64,000 bases of DNA from Strongylocentrotus droebachiensis (GCA_035222895.1 JAVYIG010000109.1:400001-464000), one strand, 5' to 3'. Positions 1 to 10,439 are shown, counted from the stretch's first letter. Translations and numbers: made by a program. Notes: generated from the letters alone by a model not told the origin.

Positions 1-1030
1 CAGCCCCTCTTGCTCTGAGAGTCCATTATCTTCAATAACACTTCTATCTTCTCATTCACCTTATCAAGTCTCTTCCTTCCATGCTTTCTTCAATTTATCA
101 TCTGACATCCCTCCATCTCATCTGAAATTCTTCAACTCTCTTCCTAGCTTTGCATCTTTTACAACCTCTTTTAAACACTCACTCTCCTACCATACATACA
201 ACATAATTGAACATATTAAACACATATAATTAGTGTAAGGATCTTTTATTCAATATTACATGAAATAAATTTTAACATCCAAATCATTATAGCATTTCAT
301 GATGTTTGACATATAAAATACAGGCAATAAAAAGAAACATTAATTTTGGGGTTTTAAAACAGAAATGATGTTTCTTTTTAAATTTCATGATATTGTTCAC
401 TTCATTGGCATATTAATCAGTGATATAAAAATACTTACACACAATGTTTTTGCATAAACTTTAGTGAAGAGATAACACAAGTATGTTCACATAGATCAGT
501 TCACTCATCTTTTCTTTATCTCTAGACAAAATCCACTTAGCAATTTTTTTTTTTAAGGTTTTGAAAATGCTGTATTTGAAGACCTTTCAGGTGATCTGGA
601 CAATTTCTTCACAAAACATTTTACAAAAAAGAGCAGGACGTTTTGGAATGAAATCAAAGTTTTTGATGTTTATGTTTGACTTATCTTTTCTAGATGAAAA
701 AAAAGGTCATCGTAGGATATTTAAAAGTCAGCACCCACAAAGTATAATAATAAAACATGTTTCACTAATAACAGAAGATGTATTTACGTGTGCATAAACA
801 AGAAAAACAAGCCAAGCATTGATTTTCATGAAAAGATGCTTTACTTTGTATAAAGAAGAAAAACATATTGCAAATCGAAAAGGCAAGATCTCAATTCACC
901 ATTGAAAATGGAATTGTGTACTACCACTTTTTATCATTATTTGTTTTACTTTTCAGCACTGTAATTATTGTTGACCTGATGATCTCTTTATCATCATAAA
1001 CAGATGTTTCAAGTCACTCTGAACATGATG
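1..1030. other. AT-rich non-coding stretch
   Basis: The first ~180 bases are pyrimidine-rich on the + strand; the rest is AT-rich with short homopolymer runs. All reading frames are broken by stops within about 80 codons, and no protein family, splice-framed exon or repeat relative within the window was recognised. It is treated as intergenic or intronic. Confidence 0.5.
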
Positions 1031-1044
1031 TTTCAGGTTTGAAA

Positions 1045-1312
1045 CTATAATTAATAATTTACTAAACATTCATAAAACCATTTAGAAATATATTACACAG
1101 AAAATGTCTCCAGTATTTTTACACTTGATTGTCATTTCGAATTCATAATCCAAGGAAATGTTTGCTCAGAATCAGGTCTGCAGCTATAATTAATAATTTA
1201 CTAAACATTCTGAAAACCATTTTGAAATATCACACAGAAAATTTCTCCAGTATTTTTACACTTGATTGTCATTTCATATTCATAATCCAAGGAAATGTTT
1301 GCTCAGAATCAG
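1045..1312. repeat. 140-bp tandem duplication
   Basis: Two adjacent copies of an AT-rich ~140-bp unit (start points 1045 and 1185) share CTATAATTAATAATTTACTA at the start and AAATGTTTGCTCAGAATCAG at the end. They differ by scattered substitutions and small indels, so the duplication is old. No coding content was seen. Confidence 0.85.
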
Positions 1313-1416
1313 AAGGGGTTTGCTCATATAGTTTAAAACAGGGTTAATTCCCTTCTGGCTCTCAACAGAGCAAATATTCAATATCCATAGACAAAAAGAA
1401 TGCATAATAACCCTAA

Positions 1417-1684
1417 TGCCTCAGTCACACCTTTGCATATTTGGCTTGCGTATTGCTGCATATTTTATTGCGTATTGCTGCATATTTTATGGCAAGCCGT
1501 TTTAACATTTATTCCTATTTCTTGATATCAAGAATCGAATTCTTGATATCAAGAACTTTTAACTACCATTGCTTTACAACAGAACATCATTTCTTGATAT
1601 CAAGAAATAGGAATAAATTAAAAAACGGCTTGCCATAAATATGCAGCAATACGCAAGCCAATAAACAATGGTGTGACTGAGGCA
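1417..1684. mobile_element. Palindromic MITE, 3-bp TAA target duplication (PIF/Harbinger-like)
   Basis: The ends are inverted copies of TGCCTCAGTCACACC, followed by a shared GGCTTGCGTATTGCTGCATA block, so most of the 268-bp element can fold back on itself. It is flanked on both sides by TAA (1414-1416, 1685-1687). A three-base TWA-type duplication is characteristic of PIF/Harbinger elements. The loop holds three perfect 16-bp palindromes TTCTTGATATCAAGAA (1519, 1540, 1591). There is no coding capacity, so it is non-autonomous. The superfamily call is inferred from the target duplication only. Confidence 0.8.
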
Positions 1685-1914
1685 TAAGGTAGTGATGAAT
1701 TATATCATCAAACCTGCATGATAATGAATTTCTATACTAATATACATGTACATGACAAATCTGAAATCGTTTTGAGATTTTCTTTACAGAGTGTAGGTAA
1801 CCTGGACTTGAGAAAAAGAAGTGAAAAGCAGATGCAGCCATACCAACTTGGGCGGGAGGAAGGAGAGGGGGGAGGGGTCAATGGGCCTCATCTCAAGATA
1901 TTGCATCATAATCA

Positions 1915-2193
1915 CAGAGCTGCCAACCTTGTGCGACCAAAAAAAGGAATCATGATGGCAAAAAAAAGGAATTTCAAGCAAAAAAAAAAGGAATTCATTA
2001 AAACAAAACTTACAACCACGCGCGACACAATTCCAATGCTTCTTTTTGAGAATACTTTTCTCTTCAAGTATGTTTCAACCTTAGTTTTCTATTGAATTTG
2101 TGATCAAAATAACATATTAGGGCAGTTGTTTGACGTGCGGTATGTATAAAAAACGGAATAATTCCGGGAAAAACGGAATGGTTGGCAGCTCTG
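1915..2193. mobile_element. MITE, CAGAGCTGCCAACC termini, 6-bp duplication TAATCA
   Basis: The 279-bp element begins CAGAGCTGCCAACC and ends with the inverse, GGTTGGCAGCTCTG. It is flanked by TAATCA at 1909-1914 and 2194-2199. The interior is A-rich with GGAAT/ATTCC runs. A second member with the same ends and much of the same interior lies at 21809-22174. It encodes nothing. Six-base duplications are known for Dada and IS3EU elements among others, so the superfamily is open. Confidence 0.85.
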
Positions 2194-3013
2194 TAATCAA
2201 CCACAATTAAGCTTTCCCCACCCTAGTCCAGAATCTGGCCAGCTTTTTAATTTTATCTCTCTATACACTTGCTTCAAGCTGCCAAAGATGGCGTTATCAA
2301 CAAACTTGTATGCCCAGCCCTATGCCATGGCACAGCCGGGCGTATTATGGACTACCCACACACTTGTCCAAGATATCATAGGTGCTGTAGATACCTTACT
2401 TAACTTCACAGGCTTTCACTACGTGTTTGGACCGGAACATTCTTGGCCTCTATAAAAAAATTAAAAAACTTCTGAACATTTCTACAGGCAACTGTCTACA
2501 GAGTTAGCATGGACGTTACCCGGGAATCCCCTAGAATCAGAGAACTTTCAATCATGGTTTTAAATGTGATTTTATGATAGTTAATATTTGTTAATAATTC
2601 TCTCTGAGATGGTGTGTGTGTGTGTACTGATTCTCTTTCTTTTTAATGCAATGTGTTTTCATCTGACATGTTTCTATTTTCAAGCGTATACGTTGTGTTG
2701 TCCTCCTTTTCTTGTTCAAATGTAATTATTTACGAATGTACAATCTGATGTTTTATTTGATGTTCAAGAATAAAAATGATTTTGAATTAAATTGAATTGA
2801 ATGTGAAGTGCTATGAGAATAACTGTTCTTCGCTCTTTGTCTCATCCATGCTGCTGGGTATCCACAAAACATAAGCGCCACGTCAATATGTTGGAATTCA
2901 CTCTGTAGTGCGTCATTGTCCGAGGTTACATTTTGAGCTCTCAGATACAATGAGCTAGCAACTCCAACGTTTGTGCTGAGGGGGTGATCTGATTCAAAGT
3001 TCAAATGAAGCAA
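2194..3013. other. Non-coding stretch with a LINE-like 3' tail
   Basis: After the MITE there are about 300 bases without a recognisable exon. Around 2560-2800 the sequence looks like the 3' end of a non-LTR retrotransposon or a gene: an AT-rich stretch with AATAAA near 2768, followed by short AATTGAATTG-type repeats typical of CR1/L2-like tails. No reverse transcriptase remnant is attached. 2800-3013 is unassigned. Confidence 0.4.
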
Positions 3014-3262
3014 CAACGTAATTCTTTAAGCTTGAATATGAACTGTGATGGATTTCCGATTTTCAAATCGGAAGTGTCTCTCTGGCAAATTCAGCTAGTA
3101 TTAACGTGAGAGGGAAGAAGTGGGTACCCTGGTACCAGGAGAACTCACAAAGAAGTTAGGACCAGTCTCTTACGAGGTCGAAGTACGCGTCGAAACAACT
3201 ACGTTGTACATCTGGAAACGCAACGCAGACTATATTCTGACATGCAAATCGCCCAAATGCAA
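3014..3262 (+). pseudogene. Ty3/gypsy-type pol C-terminal fragment, copy 1
   Basis: The frame around 3120-3260 contains VPGELTKKLGPVSYEVEV followed by LYIWKRNADYI. The pattern is an integrase C-terminal tail, where a small beta-barrel ends in an IWKRHxDQ(I/L)-like segment in Ty3/gypsy-class retrotransposons. Nothing else of pol or an LTR is present. Relative to the copy at 4491-4830, this copy has a GTACCCTGGTACC partial duplication and HAD changed to NAD. The copies share ~85-90% of bases by eye. It is a dead fragment, not a gene. Confidence 0.7.
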
Positions 3263-3573
3263 AAACATTGTCGCGAACGGAAACAAAACTCCGCACAGAC
3301 TATCTTTACTTTTTGACGTGGGCAACGTCCCTACTCTAGTAAATATCTTTAATCACAATTAACTATTCTTCGTTTTCCTTGTAATAAAAAGGTGTGAAGT
3401 TCATCTACAATCCACCTTTATTTTTTGTAAGTGCAACACAGGTTATAAATTAAAATCTAAACTTATCCTTAGAAATGTTAGAATTGTTTTTTTCTTACAT
3501 GTGCAAGTCACTCATTTGGAATTATTGCTGAATATTCCTTAATCCGTTTCATTTTCCTTATCCTTCCAGGGGA

Positions 3574-3675
3574 CCGAATTCAGATAGATTGAGAGCATTT
3601 CAAAGTGAATATGGACGTCTTGCAGAGTTGCGCTCCATGGTGCCATCAAAGGTACCTGTTATTGCCCTTACCAGG
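3574..3675 (+). pseudogene. RecQ-family helicase fragment (motif III region)
   Basis: In one frame the sequence reads DRLRAFQSEYGRLAELRSM, then VPVIALTRG. It matches the RecQ-family block in which a tyrosine and a (L/A)ELR(S) run precede VPVIALTATAT. The terminal ALTATAT is degraded to ALTRG, and a stop-rich A-tract follows. Together with 4099-4372 it is the remnant of one RecQ-like helicase copy, a class often multiplied in invertebrate genomes. It is non-functional as it stands. Confidence 0.65.
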
Positions 3676-4098
3676 GGTGATATAAGCACTAAAAAAAAAT
3701 AGGTTTTTTGTTTTCCCCTCAACCACGCCCCCCTTGAGTAAGAAAATTGGGGAAAAAATAGGGCCAAATACGGAAGATTAAAAAAAATAATGGGGAAATC
3801 TAAAAAATCAGAAAAACCGATTTAAATCAGGTTTTTATCAGGCCTGATATCCTGACCTCACTGGCAATGATGCAGCCGGCCTTGATTACTCAATCCCCAG
3901 ACAGGAGTAATATAAAGTACAGTGTGGTGCTAGAGGTGCCAGAGAGCGAAACTGCTGATAACTGGAGAGAAGGCAAACAGACTGCAAGAACAATAATCTT
4001 CCGTCGTTCATAGTCAATGTAGTGGCCTCTATAGTGCATTCAAGAAAGATGTACTGTATTTATACTGTAAGTATTGAAGATGTACCGTAAGTCTATTT
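3676..4098. other. Non-coding gap between RecQ fragments
   Basis: A-rich sequence with AAAAAATAG-type runs around 3690-3840 is followed by about 250 bases without a recognisable domain. It could be the remains of an intron between the two RecQ pieces. No mobile-element ends were identified. Confidence 0.35.
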
Positions 4099-4372
4099 GG
4101 GATGTTTCATTTAACAACGGATGATCTTCGCAAGGAAGCCGTGTTGAAGTCTTTTGCTGACCAAAATGGATCAATCCGTGTTTTATTTGCAACGATGGCA
4201 TTTGGCATGGGTGATGGCTGTAGAGGGGTGAGAAGAGTGTTCCATTTGGGCCCACCCGAGGACATTGAGGATTATGTACAGGAAAGTGGGCGTGGTTGGA
4301 CGGGATGGAGAGGAGAGTCATGCAATAACATGTAGACATGCATCTTAGTAAGATTTAAGAATTGATAGAGAA
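4099..4372 (+). pseudogene. RecQ-family helicase fragment (motifs V-VI region)
   Basis: The frame from 4102 reads MFHLTTDDLRKEAVLKSF, then SIRVLFATMAFGMG, RRVFHLGPPEDIEDYVQESGR. These correspond to the RecQ helicase C-terminal RecA-like lobe: the FATMAFGMG block, the (I/V)HxGPP block and the motif VI stretch YVQESGRxGRDG. The frame breaks inside motif VI. GRDGEESHAITCRHAS continues in another frame and then stops. This is a frameshifted, truncated copy downstream of 3574-3675. Confidence 0.8.
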
Positions 4373-4490
4373 TGGGAACTATTTTGTTACAAAGAGTATC
4401 AAAAACAGCTAAAAACTATATTAGATGATGATGATCTAAAGAAGCATATTCAATTGAATAGAAATACATCAGATATGGTCAGTGATAGAG

Positions 4491-4830
4491 CAACAGCGTA
4501 ATTCTTTAAGCTTGAATATGAACTGTGATGGATTACCGATTTTCAAATCGGCAGTGTCTCTCTGGCTAATTCAGCTAGTAATAACGAGCGAGGGAAGAAG
4601 TGGGTACCAGGAGAAATCACAAAGAAGTTAGGACCGGTCTCTTTCGAGGTTGAAGTACGCGTCGAAACAACTACATATATCTGGAAACGGCACGCAGACC
4701 AGATTCTGAAACGTGAATTGCTCAAATGTGAAAACATCGCCGCGAACGGAAACAAAACGCACGACGATCCAAATTTGGACTTGGGTACATCAACTTTAAA
4801 CGAGGAAAGCGATCTCTTGTAAGATGACAA
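4491..4830 (+). pseudogene. Ty3/gypsy-type pol C-terminal fragment, copy 2
   Basis: This second copy of the 3014-3262 sequence keeps more of the original: KKWVPGEITKKLGPVSFEV, TYIWKRHADQIL, then a polar tail ending near 4818. It retains the IWKRHADQI block of a Ty3/gypsy-class integrase C-terminus. The tail extends about 170 bases further than in copy 1. No LTR, reverse transcriptase or integrase catalytic core is attached. Confidence 0.7.
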
Positions 4831-4944
4831 CCGCGATACTTTCCAGAAACATCTGATAGCAATGACGCAATCGTGTCAGAGCAAACAGATACCCAAAGCG
4901 AAATACAAAGAAAAATGAGTTGCCACCAAAGCTTAGAAAACAGA

Positions 4945-5055
4945 ATATAATTTGGTCCAACAAAGCCGTCAATGTTTACATTTCTTGAGCCATTTGCTGA
5001 AGAAATGCAAAATCTTGCTGAAAATGGAATCCAATGGAAAATTGGAGATGAGGTT
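4945..5055 (+). pseudogene. Fragment of a large DNA-transposase family (KPSMFTFLEPF block)
   Basis: The frame at 4972 with its upstream codons reads TKPSMFTFLEPFAEEMQNL and then GIQWKIGDEV. It resembles a conserved block (KPxMxxFLxPFxxEL) of a 'transposase domain-containing' protein family common in invertebrates, other blocks of which occur at 6656, 7848 and 16333. The block is isolated here, with no start or flanking domain. Family assignment is from memory of the motif. Confidence 0.5.
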
Positions 5056-5079
5056 ATCTCAACATTTTTCCTTCCTCTT

Positions 5080-5335
5080 ACTGTATATCTCTGCTTTATT
5101 CTGTGTGTGAATGAGTGTATGCTTGTATGTGTACGTGCGTCGTGCGCCTTTGAATTTATATTTCTATTATATTGTACTTATGTAGGGTCCTGATTACAAG
5201 CAGTCTTGCTTCTCAGGGGCCGTGGCCATTATTACTTTTTATGTTGTTGTTCTTTGATATTCTTCTTCTATTGTATTGATGTTTTGTATATTTTGTTGTT
5301 TTGTAATGGTCAATAAATGAAATGAAATGAAATTA
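5080..5335 (+). mobile_element. LINE 3' UTR and tail
   Basis: The segment has the usual look of a non-LTR retrotransposon 3' end: TG-rich sequence, a TTGCTTCTCAGGGGCCGTGG block, T-rich sequence, and a terminal CAATAAATGAAATGAAATGA repeat. The coding part is absent, which is typical of 5'-truncated insertions. The family was not determined. Confidence 0.6.
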
Positions 5336-5569
5336 AACAAATGTATTTTTGTCCCTTTGTGCATAAGACAGTGTTGCCAAGTAAGCAATGTGAGACAGTT
5401 ACATGGGGTGTATGGATGTGGACTATGTTTGAACGAAGGTGAAAGAGTGCAAACAGGTAATGGACATGTCAGGATATACAATCATAATGATGTTACTGAA
5501 CAGAAGCATACAGATGAACAGCTCAGAAGTGACATGCAGCTGCAGCATCTGCGCATATTTGCGTATTCT

Positions 5570-6550
5570 GGTTGAACAGGTAATACGTAGATTGAAAATA
5601 TTGAACATTCTAAAGAATGAAGTGCCTCTGAGTTTGATGCCATCACTAGACAAAATTGTACGTGTATGTGCAGCTTCATGCAACTTGCGAAAACCAATCT
5701 ATTCAACTTGAATGTTCAATCTTGTAATGGTATTTCAATATTTAACATTCTAAAGGATGAATTCAATGCAATTTTGCCCAGATGGGACTCAGAGGACCTT
5801 TATGCCAGCAGCCTTTATTATAATATTAAACTGAACAATTTAGCGTGCACTTTGGAGAACTGTTTATATATTACGCAGAGTAATTTGTTCAATAACTTTC
5901 ATGATTTGCATGCATATGATGGACTTCATCTGAATTACTATGGAAAAATTGTGTTTGCCGATGCCGTTATTGTGGCAATTACTAAATGTTTGACGCCACG
6001 TATTAAGGGGGCTGTGTATGTTCCCCCAGAACTAAAGAAGCTTTGTACTCCAAAGCCCCAGCGAAGGGAGAAGAGAAGAGAGAATGAAATCAAGGAGAGG
6101 AGACAGAAAATGGAGGATAGTGTACCTATCAATCCGTTGGTATTCATCCGTCCACGTAGATACGCGGTTCCCCCGCGACCCTGCGTGTATGTGCAGCTTT
6201 ATGCAACTTGCGAAAACCAATTTATTCAACTTGAATGTTCAATCTTGTAATGATATTTCAATATTTAACATCCTAAAGCATGAAGCGCCTGCGAGCTTGA
6301 TACCATCACTAGACAAAATTGTACATGTACATGTATGTACAGCTTTATGCAACTTGTGAAAACCAATTTATTCAACTTGAATGTTCAATCTTGTAATGGT
6401 ATTTCAATATTTAACATCCTAAAGCATGAAGCGCCTGCGAGTTTGATACCATCACTAGACAAAATTGTACATGTAAAGTATGTACAGCTTTATGCAACTT
6501 GCGAAAACCAATTTATACATCTTGAATGTTCAATCTTGTACCTGGCTGAT
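5570..6550 (+). repeat. 146-bp tandem repeats flanking an SGNH-like fragment
   Basis: A unit containing ATGCAACTTGCGAAAACCAA, a run of ATTCAACTTGAATGTTCAAT, and CATCACTAGACAAAATTGTA occurs once at 5580-5755 and then about two and a half times from 6180 to 6545. The two complete neighbours start 146 bases apart (GAAGCGCCTG at 6282 and 6428). TACATGTACATG palindromes sit at unit junctions. The short open frames across the units are by-products of the repeat. Confidence 0.8.
5757..6180 (+). pseudogene. SGNH-hydrolase-like fragment, probably from a retroelement ORF1
   Basis: The frame beginning upstream at 5666 becomes meaningful at ~5757: FNAILPRWDSEDLYASSLYY, then FNNFHDLHAYDGLHLNYYGK and a long Arg/Lys/Glu-rich tail. 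ILPRxD and DGLHLNxxG fit SGNH/GDSL-type esterase domains, the latter carrying the catalytic Asp-x-x-His pair. Such domains occur in ORF1 of CR1-like retrotransposons. The N-terminal GDS block is missing and both sides run into the 146-bp repeat, so this is a fragment. Expression is not suggested by anything seen. Confidence 0.6.
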
Positions 6551-6559
6551 TGAAGCATG

Positions 6560-6811
6560 TTATTTATAAGGATCTTCTGTGTTCAGTGTCGAGGGCCCTT
6601 CGGCTTCCCCCTTATTCAATATTCCAAAATGTAAAATATAGTTGAAGGCTTTCCACCAGATCCACTACATGCTGTTGATTTAGGAGTCTGCCGGTCAAGT
6701 TGCATCTTCAAGGTCAAGTCGCATCTTCAAGGTTAATCACAATGAAGAGCGGTACATTGGAGGGTCAATGGAGGAGATGGATCGGAGAATGACATCGTAT
6801 TTTAATGTAAA
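6560..6811 (+). pseudogene. Transposase-family fragment (DPLHAVDLGVCR and YIGGSMEEMD blocks)
   Basis: One frame near 6649 reads GFPPDPLHAVDLGVCR. After a frame change YIGGSMEEMDRRMTSYFNVN ends at a good splice donor, GTAAGT at 6812. Both blocks reappear in equivalent form at 16370-16500 (SLNAIHLGV, YYLGGSTQEIDSKLASVF). In the family the DxLHxxxLG block lies shortly before xYxGG and WKGSEWR. The exon is frameshifted. Neighbouring family pieces at 4945 and 7848 suggest one decayed copy spread over 3 kb. Confidence 0.6.
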
Positions 6812-7238
6812 TGTAAGTAAAAATATGTTTTTATCTTTGTTTTGTTTGTTGTTAATCTTATGAGTATCTATGTTTATACTTATGCTGTAAATTTTCAATC
6901 TGGTCCTGTTATACTCTCATCTTATCCTAATTTCAAATTTTCAGTTTGTGTTTTTGTGTAGGTGGCAGCACTAATAAGGCATTTCCTTTCTAGCTGTCTC
7001 CTCATTCTCATAAATACTCACTTTTCCCTTTATTTTGTCCAGACTACATTTATGATATATTGTATGATTATCTTTGTAATGTATGTTATTTTGTCTTTAT
7101 ATGTACCGGTAGTCTACCAACCATTATGTCTACAATTGGTCCACAAATCATTTTGTATGTATTCATAAAATACAGATTTCTGCATGCTTTATACATTTTT
7201 ATTTGAAAATTTAGCTTTTGTGTTTACTTATTTTGCAG
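6812..7238. other. T-rich probable intron
   Basis: T-rich sequence lies between the donor at 6812 and the acceptor TATTTTGCAG ending at 7238. It fits an intron of the transposase-family copy. Nothing else was recognised. Confidence 0.4.
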
Positions 7239-7521
7239 CAGACCCAGATGAAGATGGCAATGCTCATACATCAGCCCCCAGAGCCCCGCTGACACGTCTA
7301 CATGAGCCAAGTCAGCCCCGGGCTCATGCACAGCCACAGCCTCTGCGGACTCGACGTGGACGGATTCCAAGCCTGAGCTTGGGGCCAGTCACCAGGCCAC
7401 CGCCTCCAGTTACGACCTCACCTCTAGTCAGGACAATTAAACCGGTGCAAGACCCGGCTGGTACCAGTAGTTCTTCAAACGACACGAGATCTACATTTAG
7501 ACCTGGTGCAACTCCTCGCAG
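7239..7521 (+). CDS. Putative Pro/Arg-rich exon, unrecognised
   Basis: An open segment begins after an acceptor at 7238 and ends at CGCAG/GTAGGC near 7521. It encodes about 94 residues starting ADPDEDGNAHTSAPRAP, rich in Pro, Arg, Ser and Thr, with no stop. GC content is much higher than the flanks, which supports coding origin. It lies between two fragments of the transposase family and may be a linker exon of that element. No domain is recognisable. Confidence 0.4.
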
Positions 7522-7847
7522 GTAGGCCTAACCAAACTGTTAGCAGTTACAGTACTATGTACATGTACATGTAGTTCAGATAGTTTAAAATGGTTGTTAT
7601 TGCAATAACTCAAGAAGTGATAAGAAGATTTTTACCAAACATGCATGGCAAAGAGTGCACAGACCCGTGAAGACAGATGAAGATGTGAGTATTTGGGGGT
7701 CAGTAGGTCAAGTTTTGTGATTAATTAAGATACCGGTAATGCAATTATCAAGTGTTATTGATATACCGGTATGCGATATTGTATGTTATTTTATCTAAAC
7801 ATTTGTTACGATGAATGAAAAAAATTCGACTATCTATCTATCTATTT
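7522..7847. other. AT-rich non-coding gap
   Basis: No recognisable exon. It contains a TACATGTACATGTA palindrome near 7557 and a CTAT microsatellite just before 7848. Probably an intron of the same decayed element. Confidence 0.4.
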
Positions 7848-8115
7848 CATCCTCCAAAAGAAGTTACTAGAACTCCACATCCAGTGTCGGACCATTCCCA
7901 TTGGAAAGGATCTAAGTGGAGGTCATGGCTTTTATATTACAGTCTGATTGTTTTAATTTATACACTTTCTAAGGATAAGATAACTCAGGCAGATTTTACA
8001 AGAGCATCTGTTTTCTTAAACAAGTTTGTGATTGTATTCCCACAATTGTATAACAGAGTAAACGTTTTCACGTTGCCTAATTTGAGTCACTCACTATTAA
8101 AGTCGCGGTTCACGA
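7848..8115 (+). pseudogene. Transposase-family C-terminal fragment (WKGSKWRSWLLYYSL)
   Basis: The frame reads HSHWKGSKWRSWLLYYSLIV, then ASVFLNKFVIVFPQLYNRVN and FTLPNLSHSL. It matches the block WKxSEWRxWLLYYxLxVL followed by (F)xxxFPxLYG in invertebrate transposase domain-containing proteins. The equivalent piece at 16540-16745 reads LKGSEWPF and ALNNLF. No start codon belongs to it, and it passes into unrelated sequence after ~8115. The superfamily (CACTA/Tnp2-like or another) cannot be settled by eye. Confidence 0.6.
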
Positions 8116-8151
8116 TCATGTCAGGCATTCAACTTCAAGTTCTATTTCAAG

Positions 8152-8371
8152 ATGCCTAAACCGACAAAGAAAACAAGTCAGAGGGTGCATACAGCGAAAG
8201 CTGCGACGAAGATGCCTAGGTCGACAACAAAGGCCAAACCAAGGAAAAGGAGGGCGTTTACCCAATCCCCACCGCCTGCTACCAGTACCAGCAACGGCAT
8301 TAACGAGGCGCTGCCTATCCCTGTCCGGATCCAGGAGCCCACGATCCAACGGAATGAAGAGCCTGGAAGGT
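8152..8371 (+). CDS. Putative basic exon, unrecognised
   Basis: An open frame starts MPKPTKKTSQRVHTAKAATK, is rich in Lys, Arg, Thr and Pro, and ends at GGAAG/GTAAGA near 8371. It could be the first coding exon of the gag-like unit that follows: the start is an ATG, the composition suits a nucleic-acid-binding tail, and a donor is present. No homologous domain was recognised. Confidence 0.4.
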
Positions 8372-8559
8372 AAGATCGCGTCGATGGCCAGTAATGACAA
8401 TTGATGATTTTGATACGTATACTTCGCAGCCAAGGCCCAGCATGGTTTCCGATGAAGCACTGGTTTCACCTGCGCCAGTCATGTCCACAGGGGGGCTAGC
8501 TAATAATACACTAGGGGTCGATTTCACTGTCCCTGGACAGCCTCAATATATGTCAGGCG

Positions 8560-9000
8560 TATGTAATGATGTCAGGTGTATGTGATGATTTCGGCTCATC
8601 AATTGCAGTGACCATTAAGGGAAAAATTTGGCGGGAGGAATTCATTGACATAGGCGCTCTTATATCACCATCTATGTCCGATCCTTCTATCGACGAGGGG
8701 TTAACTCTAACATTTTCCCCTGCGAGCGCCAATTTTCAGCTGAGGGCGCCAGACCGCAAGACAATCATTACAGGCATACCACAGTGGACTAGTGCCATGC
8801 TAGTTTTGTATCGGTTTATGCCGAACGACATGCACTACGGGTACGGGAACTGTTGAAATATATAGGTATTGTGCGCACTGCCGCTAGCTAGGGATATAAT
8901 TGGATCGACTACGATGTACAGTTCCACCTGTGGCAAGTGCCGTCGCCAGAGCGATCATGGGCTGTAGTAGACGCAGGTAATGTTCATCCCTGGCACAGAT
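8560..9000 (+). pseudogene. Gag-like fragment of a tyrosine-recombinase-type retroelement
   Basis: The first frame (from 8566) carries APDRKTIITGIPQWTSAMLV. After a frameshift the sequence reads VYAERHALRVRELLKYIGIV, then an in-frame TAG, GYNWIDYDVQFHLWQVPSPE and SWAVVDAG. The pattern (I)xQWTSAFxVF...ELLxYxxxIRxAA...W(R)xYDxQFRxxxxxxPxxSW is a capsid-like domain found in many invertebrate DIRS/Ngaro-like retroelement proteins. One frameshift and one stop make this copy non-functional. Family assignment is from motif memory. Confidence 0.65.
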
Positions 9001-9456
9001 GTAGAAGCTAGAAAGGATATTCTTGATGCCAGGTGGGCTAATGTCAGTGCATTACCAAACACACATAACACTCGCGTAGTTATCCCACTGAGCAAGCATT
9101 TCGTTTCCTACAAATGTATGCTGTCTATGCCACCTCATATTCATACAAGGAGTTTGAACTGATGAATGCTGGTAAAAATACACTTACTGGAGCATCTCAA
9201 GCAATCGAGCATGACCAGGAGATCGAGTCATCTGGACCTCCGACATCAGGACCTTCGACATTAGGACCTACACCTTCCTCCTCTGAAATCACTTCAACTG
9301 GCCTTTCTTCTCCCAGACCCTCTTCATCAGGAGGATCTCCTGATAAACAACCTATCACAAAGATTGAGGATTTTGTTCTTGTTCAGCAAACAAGGAGCAA
9401 ACAAGGAGCAAACAAGGTCAAAAAAGCATCCTAGTATGCTGCCAAGATTATCAGTA
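9001..9456 (+). pseudogene. Ser/Pro-rich segment, partial relative of the duplicated unit
   Basis: The frame at 9114-9434 encodes a low-complexity stretch with PPTSGPSTLGPTPSSSEITS, then a Lys-rich tail with direct AACAAGGAGCA repeats at 9392-9415. It ends where the 1780-bp unit begins. No domain was recognised. It is probably an exon of the same multi-exon repeat family. Confidence 0.35.
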
Positions 9457-9907
9457 TCAATGATACAGACTTTCTTGTGATGTATCTTCATAAGGGGGAC
9501 ACAAAGGGCATCGTGTTTAAGGCGAAAGATCATTAGCCAGAAACAAATTTTGGAGATACTTCCAACACCAGTGATTGACAAGAGAGGGGAAGACTCCACT
9601 TACCTACAACTATCTCAGAAGCAAATTAGAACACAAATTAAGATAACATCAGTGTTAGATGAAATGCCTACAGGTGTATCTTTTGTTTATTGTACAGGAT
9701 GTAATTTTGTTGTAATATGTCTTTGTAAAAGGTCAGAAAAATGTTTTACTGACCAGTAAGAACGGGCAGGTAATTAGAGGATCGCTGTACAATTGCAGTT
9801 CTAACTTCTTCCTTCTAATTCTAAATTGATGTACCTGTTGTATTTTTTTGTCTTTAATATGTAATACCGGTAACCATAACCATTTTGGTTGACTCTTCTT
9901 TCTTTCA

Positions 9908-10439
9908 GAGCTTGGCATACCTCATAAATCAAGGGAGGAAATCATTTCCCGAGCTGTGTATATCGGAAGGAATGCAGAGCAGGACCATCTAAAAGACGAG
10001 TTCTACCTCGACTCACCTCTGGGACTTACAGCTAACAAAGTCGCTTGCAAGGTTGATCTTGACTCTGAGGTGTCTGAAGAAACGATAAAGACAATTGTGA
10101 ACGATATGGTTGATATTCTAATTTCTGCCAAGGACAAATATGCTGGTTCGTCAGCAAACACCCATATCATGATGGAATTCCACAAGTATCGGAGTAGCGA
10201 AACTGTATCTTCAACAGTGCAGAAGCTTGTTCTTCATGATTGCAATGAAATTAATTGCTCAATCATATTTCAAGCAGTATGTCCTGAAATTTCTATTTGA
10301 AAAGACTTTAAGCATTTGTAAGAAGGATGATGATGATCGAGATTATGTTGCTGTTCCATTGTCTTTGCATGATGAACAGTTTTTGAGGTATGTTGCTGGA
10401 TATGAACCCCATGCCCTTTCGAAAAGTATGGAAAAATGA
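9908..10439 (+). CDS. Unrecognised exon block, unit 1
   Basis: After the acceptor TCTTTCTTTCAG (ending ~9908) a frame reads LGIPHKSREEIISRAVYIGR, then KVDLDSEVSEETIKTIVNDM to ~10290. A second frame from ~10270 reads FLFEKTLSICKKDDDDRDYV and EQFLRYVAGYEPHAL. LRYVAGY is familiar from transposon-associated invertebrate proteins, but no named domain can be given. A frame change around 10270-10300 implies either an intron or a frameshift. Three TA(C)CGG motifs lie in the upstream intron. Confidence 0.45.
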
